A DNA stretch of 64,000 bases from Clostridia bacterium (GCA_029055875.1 JAIDCJ010000010.1:62001-126000), one strand, 5' to 3'. Counted from the first letter of the stretch, positions 43,701 to 52,324 are shown. Notes: generated by a model from the sequence alone, not told the origin. Numbers and translations: made by a program.

Positions 43701-44029
43701 AAATTCCCTGCCTGAAAGCCTTAAAGGGCAAACGCACTTACCGCGAACAGACCTTCCTCGTAAGGCTCCCCGCAAGCGAAACGTTCGGCGGCAAGGCGGA
43801 GGACGAAATCGTTTTTCAGGGCGCAATCGATTTATTGGCCGAGGACGAAAACGGCTATACGATTATCGACTATAAGTTCTCTTCGCACGACGACGAGCGC
43901 ATTCGCAACGACTACGCTCCGCAAATCAAGCTATATAGAAAGGCGGTTTCGCGGGCGCTGAAAATCGACGAGAACACCATTCGGGCGCGTATCGTGAATA
44001 TTGCGCTCGGGCGGGAAATCGAGATGTGA
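40784..44029 (+). CDS. addA: ATP-dependent helicase/nuclease subunit AddA
   Basis: The helicase-nuclease subunit, about 1081 residues. UvrD-like motifs: ASAGSGKTFVM (Walker A, about 21-31), VTFTNKAAAQMREK, ISTIHAFCARLIR, VFVDEYQDVNPVQE (Walker B), GDEKQAIYGFRGS, LTYNFRS, VLTMHASKGLEYPVVIL and LLYVAMTRAKYRMHL. The C-terminal nuclease has DIAYHAFLE-type and YTIIDYKFSSHD segments. ATG 40784 overlaps the addB stop by 4 bp and has GGGGGGAGGA upstream; the frame opens earlier at 40682 inside addB, which I reject. Confidence 0.95.
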   Translation: MSIELKPEQKAAVEREGRVIVSASAGSGKTFVMIERLVQRILSGTDIRSVLCVTFTNKAAAQMREKLRTALLNEITRREGKDCAHLKAQLNALPLADISTIHAFCARLIRTYFYSLDIDPSFRIISPDDAEGKTLSARAINETFDNAYERGGEDFSRLLAVYFRKKKDARLRGIVLDLLGSVRGNPDYRTVLGQVGKEGLFEKACITLFEGYRERAQFLLEEIDERGAFFAEKNSKALEVCRDIVAACERLLGAKNLFEMTALAAEPPAIHRMPSTTKAAGEELANLKFLSGASKAVKALYLELKEYESEEQERLRYEDGQNRAAALAALALEYDEIYTRLKREANVLDYDDLEQFALQILSNEETRKEISEKYKLVFVDEYQDVNPVQERILFAVADSEVFLVGDEKQAIYGFRGSRSAYFKKKREELENSLSLTYNFRSAPAILDAVNRVFIPVFESYTPMQSGGRYEAHAGSVHFHWAREEEEEETERGIYSVLTGSRVVTDVLAEQIADLIISEYGTGWYDVDEGKERSVTYGDIAVLTRKNDGIAERIVRALSDRGIPVTTSSRVNICECFEVRLLIDWLSLLDNAEQDLPYASALLSRIGSFTEEELAKIRLRFPSPFTFRAACREYERKMADAIAKKLKAFTEKLGGLRMKAQMRTAAEVLGDLLAEGLEAQIASLPGGRARLARVRRFLSEAENAGSVHEFLSRLKASSFRVDFSESGGDEAVKVLTMHASKGLEYPVVILAGLDGAFHEDHDEVLWTDEFHAAPRSYDEASKHIYETVLRRAAKRKQNEESIKDESNLLYVAMTRAKYRMHLVFEGVERALSPRYAKCFADFFDFAALSDYFTEEFAQELPPIPRKTLADGADEGMLKKLRAVYAQPYEFAESTLLPVKSSATALMKSMEKTPYTGGGAKGFAADTGIAYHAFLENVDFGADAGEELKRMKEKGLLGEELLALLDETKLKEILEIPCLKALKGKRTYREQTFLVRLPASETFGGKAEDEIVFQGAIDLLAEDENGYTIIDYKFSSHDDERIRNDYAPQIKLYRKAVSRALKIDENTIRARIVNIALGREIEM

Positions 44030-44107
44030 GCGGAAACGCGCTCGTTCGACAAAAAAAGAAGTAAAACGCGGCGGCGATTTGTCTATCCTTGAATGGGAGT
44101 TTTGTTT

Positions 44108-44737
44108 ATGGAAACCTTTCATGCAATGATTGACGGAATCGGCAAAGGGGTGCCGGCGTGGCTGCCGCTTATCCTTCTGCCCTCACTTTTGGCGGCGGTC
44201 GCTATTGCGCTTACGCTCTTCGGCGGAAGAAAATTTTACCGCTATATCGCCGCACTTTTGGGCGGAATCGGGTTTTTCTTCGTCACCTGTATCGACGATT
44301 TGAAGGGTGCGTTCGTCTTTTTGGGACTGTATATCGTGCTCGCGGCGGCGCTCAGATTATTGTTCTTCATTCCCTGTCCGTTCAAACGGCGGGGGCGGGG
44401 GAGCATGGAGCGCGAAGAAAAAATTTACCGCAAGTTCCGCGAATCGCTCACCGAGCAGGCTTGGGAGACGGAGCAAAGAGCCATGCCCCTGCCCGATGAC
44501 TTTGAAGAGGAGCCGCACGCTACTGCGGAGGAGTACGGCGCGCACCTTTCCCATGCGACGGAGCTGCTTTCCCGCCTCAAAAAAATGGAGCTTTCGCCAA
44601 CCGACAGGTTGGAAACGGATGCGCTCTCCCGCTCGGTAGAGGCTTTGAGAGGCAAGCCGCTCAGCGAAGAGGAAACGGGCGTTTTGAACGACTGCCTCGC
44701 TTCGGTTCTGAAACTTACGGCAAAATATAAATTATAA
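44108..44737 (+). CDS. Small membrane protein of unknown function (209 aa)
   Basis: Residues 10-85 hold three hydrophobic helices (PLILLPSLLAAVAIALTLFG, FYRYIAALLGGIGFFFVT, GAFVFLGLYIVLAAALRLLF). A basic stretch (KRRGRG) and a cytosolic, Glu-rich helical domain follow. No catalytic motif seen. It starts 79 bp after addA and may be read through from it, though the spacing includes AT-rich DNA. ATG 44108 is preceded by GGGAG. I do not recognise the family. Confidence 0.6.
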   Translation: METFHAMIDGIGKGVPAWLPLILLPSLLAAVAIALTLFGGRKFYRYIAALLGGIGFFFVTCIDDLKGAFVFLGLYIVLAAALRLLFFIPCPFKRRGRGSMEREEKIYRKFRESLTEQAWETEQRAMPLPDDFEEEPHATAEEYGAHLSHATELLSRLKKMELSPTDRLETDALSRSVEALRGKPLSEEETGVLNDCLASVLKLTAKYKL

Positions 44738-44777
44738 AAAAAGGGTTTCCTTTTTTATAGGGAACATTGGACAAAAG

Positions 44778-45389
44778 ATGGATTATACGGAAATATTAAA
44801 AAAATTTGTAAGTGGCGAAATAACGATTGAAGAATTTCGGGAGATATATTTCAACAATGTTGAAATTCAACAATTTTTACAGGATAATTTACCGGACAAA
44901 ATGCTAAAAACCTATGGCGGGTTAAAATTATCTAACGGAGATTTTAACGAGGTGTTGAAAGCATATCATTGGGGAACCAAATTCGGCAACTATGGAGTAC
45001 AATGTTGCATTAAAAGGTGGTTATCCGATAATTCTATCGACTGTGTAGTAACGCCAACTTATCAGGACGATTTTGAATTCCTTTTGGATATAATGCCTGA
45101 TTATATAAACGGAGTGGAAGCGGAAAGACTGATAGAAAGCATCTGTCAAAGCGCACCTCAAAACCTTGGAAAAACCAAATATCGTCGGCTTATAAAAGAA
45201 AAAATAAAGGAAGCATTTCACATTCAGGACGGCAAATATCCCAAATGGGTGCAGCATACGGATTGGCCGTTTAGTCCAATCGGCAAACCGTTAAAATATT
45301 TATCGACGAAAAAAGACGGAGATTTAATTCAATATACTTTCGTTGATATTGATACGGGGAATATAACCATCGTGGAAGAATTTGATTAG
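44778..45389 (+). CDS. AT-rich orphan protein, possibly immunity-like (203 aa)
   Basis: A cytosolic 203-residue protein without membrane segments. The C-terminal segment YPKWVQHTDWPFSPIGKPLK, then YLSTKKDGDLIQYTFVD, resembles endings I recall from small contact-dependent-toxin immunity proteins, but this is weak. Its base composition is much more AT-rich than addA upstream and the membrane gene downstream, so it is probably acquired alone. No toxin gene lies next to it. It is followed by a bidirectional terminator. Confidence 0.5.
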   Translation: MDYTEILKKFVSGEITIEEFREIYFNNVEIQQFLQDNLPDKMLKTYGGLKLSNGDFNEVLKAYHWGTKFGNYGVQCCIKRWLSDNSIDCVVTPTYQDDFEFLLDIMPDYINGVEAERLIESICQSAPQNLGKTKYRRLIKEKIKEAFHIQDGKYPKWVQHTDWPFSPIGKPLKYLSTKKDGDLIQYTFVDIDTGNITIVEEFD

Positions 45390-45407
45390 ATTTTAATAAC
45401 TTTATAA

Positions 45408-45440
45408 AAAAAGAGTTCGGTTTCCTACCGAACTCTTTTT
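45408..45440. terminator. Bidirectional terminator between convergent genes
   Basis: AAAAAGAGTTCGGT pairs perfectly with ACCGAACTCTTTTT around a 5-nt loop; A and T runs serve both directions. Confidence 0.85.
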
Positions 45441-45457
45441 CATATTCATAGTTTTTT

Positions 45458-46300
45458 CTAAACGGTTGCAGGCTCTTCATTCTGCGGCGGTTCTTCGGGA
45501 CGGGGAGTTTTTTTCTCGCCCGTGTATTTCGGGATAAAGAACCGGTACAAATATTTCTTTTTATCCGCAAACCAGTCGATTGCTACGATAATGGAAACGA
45601 GCACCGCGCCGCCGCTGCAAATTGCCATATCACAAATGGTATCGATAAGTCCGATATCGAGATAGCCGTTGATATGATATTCTTGTCCGTTTCCGTAATA
45701 GATAATCGTTTCCGTAATATCTTTGAAAACTTCGGGGTTGTTGTGATCGCCCGAAAGCAGGAAGGACTGGAAACCGCTCACGACGGTATCTTCTTCGATA
45801 TCGAAGCCCGTTACGAGGTGCACCGTGTACTCGAACAGCTCCCAAAGCGAGGCAATCGCCATGGAGAAGATAAGCCCGACGAGCAAGCACGCAATAAACG
45901 ATTTCGTGTTTTCGGGCTCGCCGATAAATATTTTCAAAAACGCGAAGCCGATGCAGGCGAACACCACGCCCGAAATGCCGTGCAGTATGGTATCGAAGAA
46001 GGGAATAATGGTATAGAGGTTATACCCCGCGCCGCCGAGCAGACTCCCCGTGGGAACGAAGAGCAGAAGCGCGCATGTTGCGGGCGTGATTTTAAGGCGG
46101 AACAGCCATTCGGCAAGCAGGATCACGGGCACGAACAGCATGAACGCAATCGCGCGGATACAGGTTCCCGTCACGCCGACGACGCCCAAATAAATAGCGG
46201 AGCCGAGGCAGAAGGCGAGATAAATTGAAACGATGATATCGAACGCGATATCCGATTTCAAACGCTCTTTGGTAAAGTCAAGTATCTTTTGTCTTTTCAT
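45458..46300 (-). CDS. Polytopic membrane protein (280 aa)
   Basis: Six to seven hydrophobic helices, including LAFCLGSAIYLGVVGVTG and FMLFVPVILLAEWLF and ending with AICSGGAVLVSIIVAIDWF; the tail is cytosolic and Pro/Glu-rich. The motif FFDTILHGISGVVFA together with ASLWELFEYTVH resembles the DUF2238/YjdF-type membrane family with its conserved His and Glu. Substrate unknown. It is the second of two leftward genes, 45 bp after the PRC-barrel gene, so the two may be co-transcribed. Confidence 0.6.
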   Translation of the reverse strand: MKRQKILDFTKERLKSDIAFDIIVSIYLAFCLGSAIYLGVVGVTGTCIRAIAFMLFVPVILLAEWLFRLKITPATCALLLFVPTGSLLGGAGYNLYTIIPFFDTILHGISGVVFACIGFAFLKIFIGEPENTKSFIACLLVGLIFSMAIASLWELFEYTVHLVTGFDIEEDTVVSGFQSFLLSGDHNNPEVFKDITETIIYYGNGQEYHINGYLDIGLIDTICDMAICSGGAVLVSIIVAIDWFADKKKYLYRFFIPKYTGEKKTPRPEEPPQNEEPATV

Positions 46301-46345
46301 AGTTTTATTATATCATGTTTTAAGAAAAAAGCAACGGGTAAATTT

Positions 46346-47071
46346 TTACATTACGTTGGTGAGCGTGTTCACGGTGAGCTGCAACAGGCGGTTACTGCGC
46401 CGCGCGCGTGCCACAATGGTTTCCGTAATGCGCTCGCCCGCCTCGGCAATGGGGTAACCGTTTTCGTCGTACACCGTCTTTTTGAGCTTCTTCCCCAAAA
46501 GATTCACGCGGTTCAATGCGTCCTCTCTGCGGAAAACTCTCGGCGCGGGTGCGGGAGCGGGTTCCGCGGGTGCAGGCTCCTCTTCTACCGCTACGGTTTC
46601 CATCTGCACCTCGGGTTTGGGTGCGGGTTTCTTTTTGGGCGCGGACTTTGCGGGCGCAGGTTTACGCCTTCCTTCGGGGTAGACGATGAGCGCATCGCCG
46701 AGCGCAACGCGCGAGAGGGGGAACGTGAGCTTTGCGCCGTCGCTGTGAACGATAAACAGGGGATCGGCGTTATCGCCTACGAGCAGCTCGCCGAGCGTAC
46801 CTAAAAAGCCGCCCGTGTGCGAGAATACTGTTTTGCCCAAGGGGCAGGGAATGCCCGCGGGGGAACAGATGCGTGAGCGGTTTGCAATCAGCGCGTCCGA
46901 ATAAGAAATAACGTTTCTTGCGGGAAGGTAGAACTCTTCCTCGTCCTCGTCGGCGCAGAGGAAGCAGGCGATTCCCTTCACGTCGCGCGTGGGGTTTACT
47001 GCAAGAACGTATCCTAACTTTTCGCCTGCGGGAGTAAGTACTTGTTTACCGATAAGTGTTGTAAGCTGCAT
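46346..47071 (-). CDS. PRC-barrel domain protein (241 aa)
   Basis: Two PRC-barrel-like beta domains, about 1-75 (LIGKQVLTPAGEKLGYVLAV) and 76-130 (GKTVFSHTGGFLGTLGELLV), are followed by a linker of Pro, Ala, Lys and Glu (135-180) and a helical C-terminus. PRC barrels mediate protein or RNA contacts, as in RimM and in sporulation protein YlmC/YmxH. No membrane segment. A GGAAGGA Shine-Dalgarno precedes ATG 47071. The two-barrel layout with a Pro-Ala linker suggests a scaffold; the specific role is unknown. Confidence 0.7.
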   Translation of the reverse strand: MQLTTLIGKQVLTPAGEKLGYVLAVNPTRDVKGIACFLCADEDEEEFYLPARNVISYSDALIANRSRICSPAGIPCPLGKTVFSHTGGFLGTLGELLVGDNADPLFIVHSDGAKLTFPLSRVALGDALIVYPEGRRKPAPAKSAPKKKPAPKPEVQMETVAVEEEPAPAEPAPAPAPRVFRREDALNRVNLLGKKLKKTVYDENGYPIAEAGERITETIVARARRSNRLLQLTVNTLTNVM

Positions 47072-47212
47072 AATGAAATCCTTCCGAATTTTGATATCCT
47101 ACTATATGCTTGTAAATGCTCTTTCATAGGCGCGGGTGAGGTTGATTTTTGCGCGAAAAGTGAAGTTTTTGCCGAAAAATTTTTTCACAGGGGAAAATTG
47201 TCATATAAAACA

Positions 47213-47241
47213 TTGACATTTTTTATAATATATGGTATATT
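47213..47241 (+). promoter_or_regulatory. Promoter of the acetyltransferase-like gene
   Basis: TTGACA (47213-47218), 17 nt, TATATT (47236-47241). Confidence 0.8.
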
Positions 47242-47295
47242 ACATGACATTGGGTATTATGTCCGCCCAAAATATAAACGATAAGGAATGGGAAA

Positions 47296-48441
47296 ATGAT
47301 CGAAATAAAAGAAATTTTCTCCAAGGCAGATAAAAAGAAATTCTTCAAGTTTAATATAGATTTATACCGCGATAACGAGTACGCGGTACCCAACCTTTAT
47401 TCCGAGGAGCTGGGGGAGTTCGATCCCGCAATCAACGACGCGTTCCGCTTCTGCGACTGCAAAATGTTCCTCGCCTATAAGGACGGAAAAATTGCGGGTA
47501 AAATTGCGGGCATCTGGCACCGCGGCGCAAACGAGAAGTCGGGCAAAAAGCAGCTCCGCTTCACCCGCTTCGACGTTATCGACGATTTCGAGGTGACGAA
47601 AGCACTCTTCAATAAGCTCTTCGATTGGGCGAGAGAAATCGGCATGGAAGAGATTGTCGGCCCCATCAGCTTTTCCGATTTGAACGAAGAGGGAATGCTC
47701 ATTGACGGGTTCGATAAACCGAGCTCTTATATCGAGATTTACAACTATCCCTACTACGTGGAGCATATGGAAAAGCTCGGCGCATACAAGGAAGTGGACT
47801 GGAACGGATTCCGTATCGTTTGCCCGAAAGAGCCCGATCCCCGTATCGAGCGGCTTGCAAAGGACGTTGCCGAAAAGAACGGCTATACGGTGCTCGACGT
47901 AAAATACTATTTGAAGCACGATAAGAAAAAACTCAAAGAATACATCATGCAGGCGCTTGACGTTCTCGACGAAGCGTTCTACGATTTGTACGGGACAAGC
48001 CCCTTGAACGAGAAGCAGAAGAAGCGCGAAATGGATATGCTTCTTACCGTGCTTGTGCCGGAATTCCCCACGGTCGTATTGAAGGACGACAAGGTTATCG
48101 CTTACGGAATGATTATTCCGTCCATGAACAAGGTATTACAGAAAGCGAAGGGAAGCCTTTTCCCGCGCGGAATTATTCCCTATATTCAAACGATGAAGCA
48201 CCCCGAATCCGTCGATTTGTTGAGCGTAGCCATTGCCAAAGAGCACGCGAATAAGGGCGTTATGGCAATTATCGTAGACCACTGTCTGAAAGGGCTTATT
48301 CACCACGGCGTGAAATATTTGGAAGCGGGGCCCGAGCTGGATACCAACAAGAACATTCAGAACACCTGGAAAAATTTCGACAGCGAGGTTTCTAAAACCT
48401 GGCGTTGCTGGGGCTTGAAGGTTCCCGAGAAAAATTTATAA
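47296..48441 (+). CDS. GNAT-like N-acetyltransferase family protein (381 aa)
   Basis: A 381-residue cytosolic protein of the double-GNAT YghO-like type. The N-terminal half has LYRDNEYAVPNLYSEEL, KIAGKIAGIWHRGANEK and GPISFSDLNEEGMLIDGFDK. The C-terminal half has VIAYGMIIPSMNKVL and a final acetyl-CoA-binding-like segment near GVMAIIVDHCLKGLIHHGVK. Substrate not known. Monocistronic. Confidence 0.7.
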   Translation: MIEIKEIFSKADKKKFFKFNIDLYRDNEYAVPNLYSEELGEFDPAINDAFRFCDCKMFLAYKDGKIAGKIAGIWHRGANEKSGKKQLRFTRFDVIDDFEVTKALFNKLFDWAREIGMEEIVGPISFSDLNEEGMLIDGFDKPSSYIEIYNYPYYVEHMEKLGAYKEVDWNGFRIVCPKEPDPRIERLAKDVAEKNGYTVLDVKYYLKHDKKKLKEYIMQALDVLDEAFYDLYGTSPLNEKQKKREMDMLLTVLVPEFPTVVLKDDKVIAYGMIIPSMNKVLQKAKGSLFPRGIIPYIQTMKHPESVDLLSVAIAKEHANKGVMAIIVDHCLKGLIHHGVKYLEAGPELDTNKNIQNTWKNFDSEVSKTWRCWGLKVPEKNL

Positions 48442-48453
48442 AAAGAGCTTATG

Positions 48454-48490
48454 CGGGGAGACGCGGCGGTGCGTTTCCCCGATTTTTTAT
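48454..48490 (+). terminator. Terminator
   Basis: GCGGGGAGACGC pairs with GCGTTTCCCCG around GGCGGT, followed by ATTTTTTATT. Confidence 0.75.
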
Positions 48491-48501
48491 TCCGCGGAAA
48501 G

Positions 48502-48530
48502 TTGACAAAATTCGCGCGGAGTGATAGAGT
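48502..48530 (+). promoter_or_regulatory. Promoter of the methionine operon
   Basis: TTGACA (48502-48507), 17 nt, TAGAGT (48525-48530). The leader to ATG 48549 is only about 12 nt, too short for a SAM riboswitch or T-box. Confidence 0.7.
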
Positions 48531-48548
48531 ATAGAAAAGGAGCAGACT

Positions 48549-49685
48549 ATGGAATTTGAAACGCTTTGTCTGCACGCGGACGGTAACAAAAAAGACGAAT
48601 GGGGCAGTATTGCAACGCCCGTTTATCAGTCGGCGACTTTCGTACATAAAGACTTTAACGAGGTTTCTAAGTATTCTTATTCCCGCCTAAGCAACCCCAC
48701 GCGCGCACACCTTGAAAACACCGTTGCCGCATTAGAGGGCGGGGCGGCGGCTTTTGCTTTTTCTTCGGGCATGGCGGCGCTCAGCTGCGTCATGAAGCTG
48801 TTTGAAGCGCCCGCGCATATCATCGCTTCCGAGGACTTGTACGGCGGCAGCCTGCGGTTGTTCCGTAACGTGAACGCGCGCGAGGGCATGAGCTTCGACT
48901 TTATCGATACGGGCGACTTAAAGAAAGTGGAATCGCTGATTCGCAGGGAGACGAAAGCAATTTACGTGGAAACGCCGAGTAACCCCTTAATGCAGGTTTC
49001 GGATATTGCGGCACTTGCGGGAATTGCGAAAAAGCATAAGCTTCTTCTCATTGTAGACAACACGTTTTTAACACCTTATTTTCAGCGTCCCTTGGCGCTC
49101 GGTGCGGATATCGTTTTGCACAGCGGCACGAAGTACCTCGGCGGGCATAACGATACGCTTGCGGGATTTGCCGTTGCGAAAACCGAGGAGCTTGCCGAGA
49201 AAATTTTATACTACGCAAAGACGATCGGCGCGTGCCTTGCGCCCGCGGACTGCTTTTTAATCGAGCGCGGCATCAAGACGCTGCCGCTAAGAATGGACAG
49301 AATCAACGAGAACGCAAAGCAAATTGCAGAAATGCTGAGAAGCTGCAAGGCGGTAAGCAAGGTTTACTACACGGGCTTTCCCGACCACGCGGGTTACGCC
49401 GTGAGCACGAAGCAGGCGACGGGCTTCGGCGGCATGATTTCATTCGAGGTAAAGGACAAGCCGCTCGTCGAAAAAATTCTGACATGCGTGAAGGTGTTCC
49501 AATATGCCGAGAGCCTCGGCGGGGTGGAGAGCCTTATCACCTACCCCGTGCGGCAAACGCACGCAGACGTGCCCGAGGAAGAGCGGAACCGCCGCGGAAT
49601 CAACGATAGGTTTTTAAGAATTTCCGTCGGCATTGAAAATATAAAAGATTTAATCGAGGACTTAAGGCAGGCAATCGACAAATGA
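48549..49685 (+). CDS. Trans-sulfuration PLP enzyme (cystathionine gamma-synthase / O-acylhomoserine sulfhydrylase type)
   Basis: A Cys/Met-metabolism PLP enzyme, 378 residues. YSRLSNPTRAHLENTVAALE and FSSGMAALSCVM are in the N-terminal domain. VETPSNPLMQVSDI and VDNTFLTPYFQRPL are around the PLP site. The Schiff-base Lys is in SGTKYLGGHNDTLAG, about residue 198. Members make cystathionine from cysteine, make homocysteine from sulfide, or cleave methionine. The following C-S lyase, metF and metH genes favour a biosynthetic role in making homocysteine, but sequence alone does not settle the acceptor. AGGAG precedes ATG, and the end overlaps the next gene by 4 bp. Confidence 0.85.
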   Translation: MEFETLCLHADGNKKDEWGSIATPVYQSATFVHKDFNEVSKYSYSRLSNPTRAHLENTVAALEGGAAAFAFSSGMAALSCVMKLFEAPAHIIASEDLYGGSLRLFRNVNAREGMSFDFIDTGDLKKVESLIRRETKAIYVETPSNPLMQVSDIAALAGIAKKHKLLLIVDNTFLTPYFQRPLALGADIVLHSGTKYLGGHNDTLAGFAVAKTEELAEKILYYAKTIGACLAPADCFLIERGIKTLPLRMDRINENAKQIAEMLRSCKAVSKVYYTGFPDHAGYAVSTKQATGFGGMISFEVKDKPLVEKILTCVKVFQYAESLGGVESLITYPVRQTHADVPEEERNRRGINDRFLRISVGIENIKDLIEDLRQAIDK

Positions 49686-50857
49686 AATACGATTTCGATA
49701 AAATAATTGACAGGCACAACACGAGCAGCTTAAAATACGACTTCGCGAAAGAGCGCGGCTGTCCCGAGGACGCAATTCCCCTCTGGGTTGCGGATATGGA
49801 CTTCCTCGCACCCGAGGCGGTAAGAAACGCATTGCGGGAGCGAATCGACCACGGAATTTTCGGATATTCCGATCCGCGCGAGGGCTATTTCAACGCACTC
49901 CAAAATTGGTGCAAGACGCACTATAACTGGAAGGTAGAGCCCAAGAATTATATTCTTACCTGCGGCGTGGTGTTCGCCCTCTGCGCGCTCATTCGTGCGC
50001 TCACCAAAGAGGGAGACGGAATTATCATCTGTCAGCCCGTTTACTATCCGTTTGAGGAGTCCATTCGCGAAAACAACCGCACCCTTATTGTGAGTCAGCT
50101 CAAATTCGAGAACGGACACTACTCCGTAGACTACGAAGATTTCGAGCGCAAGATCGTGGAGAACGACGTGAAGCTCTTTATCCTCTGCAATCCGCACAAC
50201 CCTGTGGGGCGGGTGTGGACGAAGGCGGAGCTTGAACGCCTCGGCGACATTTGCTTGAAGCATAACGTGTTCGTCATTTCGGACGAGATCCACGCCGACT
50301 TCGCGCACGAGGGACACAAGCATACCGTGTTCGCTACCGTGAAAAAGGAATTTGAAGAAAACTCAGCAATTTGCACCGCGCCCACCAAAACGTTCAATTT
50401 GGCGGGACTGCATATCTCGAATATTTATATCGCGAACGATACCGTACGCGCGGCTATGCGTAAGGAGATGGACCGCGTGGGGTACTGTCAGCCCAACGTG
50501 ATGGGGCTCGTTGCGTGCGAGGCGGCGTACACGCATTGCGCCGATTGGCTGGAAGAGCTGAAAGCGTATCTTGCGGGCAATCTCGATTTTGTGCGCGAAC
50601 GGCTCAAAAATACCTGCTTGAAGCTCGTCGAGCCCGAGGGCACCTATCTCGTTTGGATCGACTGCCGCGCACTCGGACTTTCCGACGAAGAGCTTCACGA
50701 TTTTGTTTTGAACAAGGCAAAGCTCTGGTTGGACGACGGAAGCATTTTCGGCATTGGCGGAAGCGGGTTCGAGCGAATTAATCTCGCCTGCCCGAGGAGC
50801 GTTTTGTCTTCCGCGCTTGATAGACTGGTTTGCGCAGTAGACGGGATAAAAGTATGA
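49682..50857 (+). CDS. PatB/MalY-type cystathionine beta-lyase (C-S lyase)
   Basis: A fold-type I aminotransferase, 391 residues, of the MalY/PatB group. PLWVADMDFLAPEAVRNALR and GIFGYSDPREGYFNAL are the group's N-terminal signature, NPHNPVGRVW and SDEIHADFAH line the PLP pocket, and the PLP-Lys is in TAPTKTFNLAGLHISN. It cleaves cystathionine to homocysteine, pyruvate and ammonia, following the gene for the step before. Its ATG overlaps the previous stop, and its own stop overlaps metF. Confidence 0.88.
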   Translation: MKYDFDKIIDRHNTSSLKYDFAKERGCPEDAIPLWVADMDFLAPEAVRNALRERIDHGIFGYSDPREGYFNALQNWCKTHYNWKVEPKNYILTCGVVFALCALIRALTKEGDGIIICQPVYYPFEESIRENNRTLIVSQLKFENGHYSVDYEDFERKIVENDVKLFILCNPHNPVGRVWTKAELERLGDICLKHNVFVISDEIHADFAHEGHKHTVFATVKKEFEENSAICTAPTKTFNLAGLHISNIYIANDTVRAAMRKEMDRVGYCQPNVMGLVACEAAYTHCADWLEELKAYLAGNLDFVRERLKNTCLKLVEPEGTYLVWIDCRALGLSDEELHDFVLNKAKLWLDDGSIFGIGGSGFERINLACPRSVLSSALDRLVCAVDGIKV

Positions 50858-51723
50858 AAATCAACGAGATTCTGGCAAGAAAGCGGACGCTCTCGTTCGA
50901 GGTATTCCCGCCTAAAAAAGCGGAAACGGAGACGGAAGAGCTGTTCGCTACGATAGACGAGCTCAAAAAATTCCACCCCGATTTTATCAGCGTCACCTAC
51001 GGCGCGGGCGGCTCGAACGCGCGCAGTGCGGTGGAAATTTCGGGGCACTTAAAAGAGGTTGGAATCGAGCCCTTGGCGCACCTTACGGGCGGGCCGTCTT
51101 CTCCCGAAGAAATCGACGGCGTGGCGGGCGAGCTCAAAGCGCTTGGCGTGGAGAACGTGCTCGCGCTCCGCGGGGATAAGCCGCAGGATTTTTCCAAGGA
51201 GTACTGCAAGTATTTTCCGCACGCAACCGATTTAATGAAGCATCTTCAAAAATACGGCTTTGCAACGGGCGCGGCTTGCTATCCCGAGGGACACGTGGAG
51301 AGTGGATCGCTCTACGAAGATTTGAAAAACCTCAAAAAGAAAGAGGAGTGCGGCGCGTCCTTTTTCATCTCGCAGATTTTTTACGATAACTCCTATTACT
51401 ATCGTTTGGTGAACGAGGCGCGGAAACTCGGTATTACTTCGCCCATTATCCCCGGTATTATGCCGCTCGTAAATGCAAATAATCTTAGGCGTATTCAGGC
51501 AATGTGCGGGAGTACCGTGCCCATCGAGCTTCGCAATATGATTGAGGTATACGGACAAAATCCCGCCGTCATGCGGGAGGTCGGCATTAACTACGCCGTC
51601 TATCAGATTACCGATTTAATTGCAAAGGGTGCGCCCGGCGTGCACCTCTATATCATGAACCGCGCCGAAACGGCAAACGAAATTTATGCGCGGCTTGAAA
51701 ATTGCTTCCATGAACTATTCTAA
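50854..51723 (+). CDS. metF: Methylenetetrahydrofolate reductase
   Basis: Reduces 5,10-methylene- to 5-methyltetrahydrofolate, the methyl donor used by MetH. About 289 residues, the usual bacterial length. Signatures: LSFEVFPPKKAETETEELF (catalytic Glu region), FISVTYGAGGSN, NVLALRGDKPQDF, FFISQIFYDNSYYYRL and PGIMPLVNANNLRRI. FAD binding is expected. ATG 50854 overlaps the previous stop. The 3' end overlaps the reactivation gene by 14 bp, which shows tight coupling. Confidence 0.93.
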   Translation: MKINEILARKRTLSFEVFPPKKAETETEELFATIDELKKFHPDFISVTYGAGGSNARSAVEISGHLKEVGIEPLAHLTGGPSSPEEIDGVAGELKALGVENVLALRGDKPQDFSKEYCKYFPHATDLMKHLQKYGFATGAACYPEGHVESGSLYEDLKNLKKKEECGASFFISQIFYDNSYYYRLVNEARKLGITSPIIPGIMPLVNANNLRRIQAMCGSTVPIELRNMIEVYGQNPAVMREVGINYAVYQITDLIAKGAPGVHLYIMNRAETANEIYARLENCFHELF

Positions 51724-52324
51724 GTTAAAACCTCAAATTTACAGCTATCTCGGCTATCACGGCGTGAGCGCTTCCGAAGAAACGGACGCGCTCATTCTCG
51801 ATTGTCTGAAAGAGTTAGAAAAGGTGCAGACCTTCCGCTACCGCTATCAAGCGTTCGAGGAGATTCCCGCGTTCCTTGCAAAGGAGCCGTACCTCGAATT
51901 TCTGAAAGGGACGAGCGGCGTCGTGCTCTCGGTCATGACGCTCGGCACGGAGGTAGACAGGCTCTTGAAGCTGTATGCAAGAACGAACGCCGCAAGGGGC
52001 GTCGTGCTCGACGCATGCGCAAGCGCGTATCTCGAATCCCGTTCGGACGAATACGAAAAGACGATAGGGAATCTTTCCTACCGCTTCTGCCCCGGTTACG
52101 GCGGGAGCGAGGTGGGCGATATCCGCTATATCTTCGAGCTCCTGCATCCCGAAAAAATCGGTATGACGCTGCTTGAAAACAACTATATGCTGCCGAGTAA
52201 ATCCATGGCGGGCGTGCTCGGAATCGGCGGTCAAAATACGAAAAACTGCGGAAGCTGTATTTTGCTTGCGCACTGCAATTACAGGAAGGAGGGCACGCGG
52301 TGTTACGGCTCGGAAAAGAAATAA
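51710..52324 (+). CDS. Stand-alone methionine synthase reactivation-domain protein
   Basis: A protein of about 204 residues matching the AdoMet-binding activation domain that is normally the C-terminus of MetH. Signatures: VLSVMTLGTEVDRLL, DACASAYLESRSDEYEK, and RFCPGYGGSEVGD, the equivalent of the RxxxGY motif that contacts AdoMet and cobalamin. CGSCILLAHCNY near the end is cysteine-rich. It should allow reductive methylation of inactive cob(II)alamin on the separate MetH encoded next. The gene overlaps metF by 14 bp and metH by 25 bp. Confidence 0.85.
   Translation: MNYSKLKPQIYSYLGYHGVSASEETDALILDCLKELEKVQTFRYRYQAFEEIPAFLAKEPYLEFLKGTSGVVLSVMTLGTEVDRLLKLYARTNAARGVVLDACASAYLESRSDEYEKTIGNLSYRFCPGYGGSEVGDIRYIFELLHPEKIGMTLLENNYMLPSKSMAGVLGIGGQNTKNCGSCILLAHCNYRKEGTRCYGSEKK

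Noticed and set aside
48442-48548. SAM riboswitch or T-box before the methionine operon
   Set aside because: The interval holds a terminator and a promoter, leaving a leader of only about 12 nt and no conserved aptamer elements.
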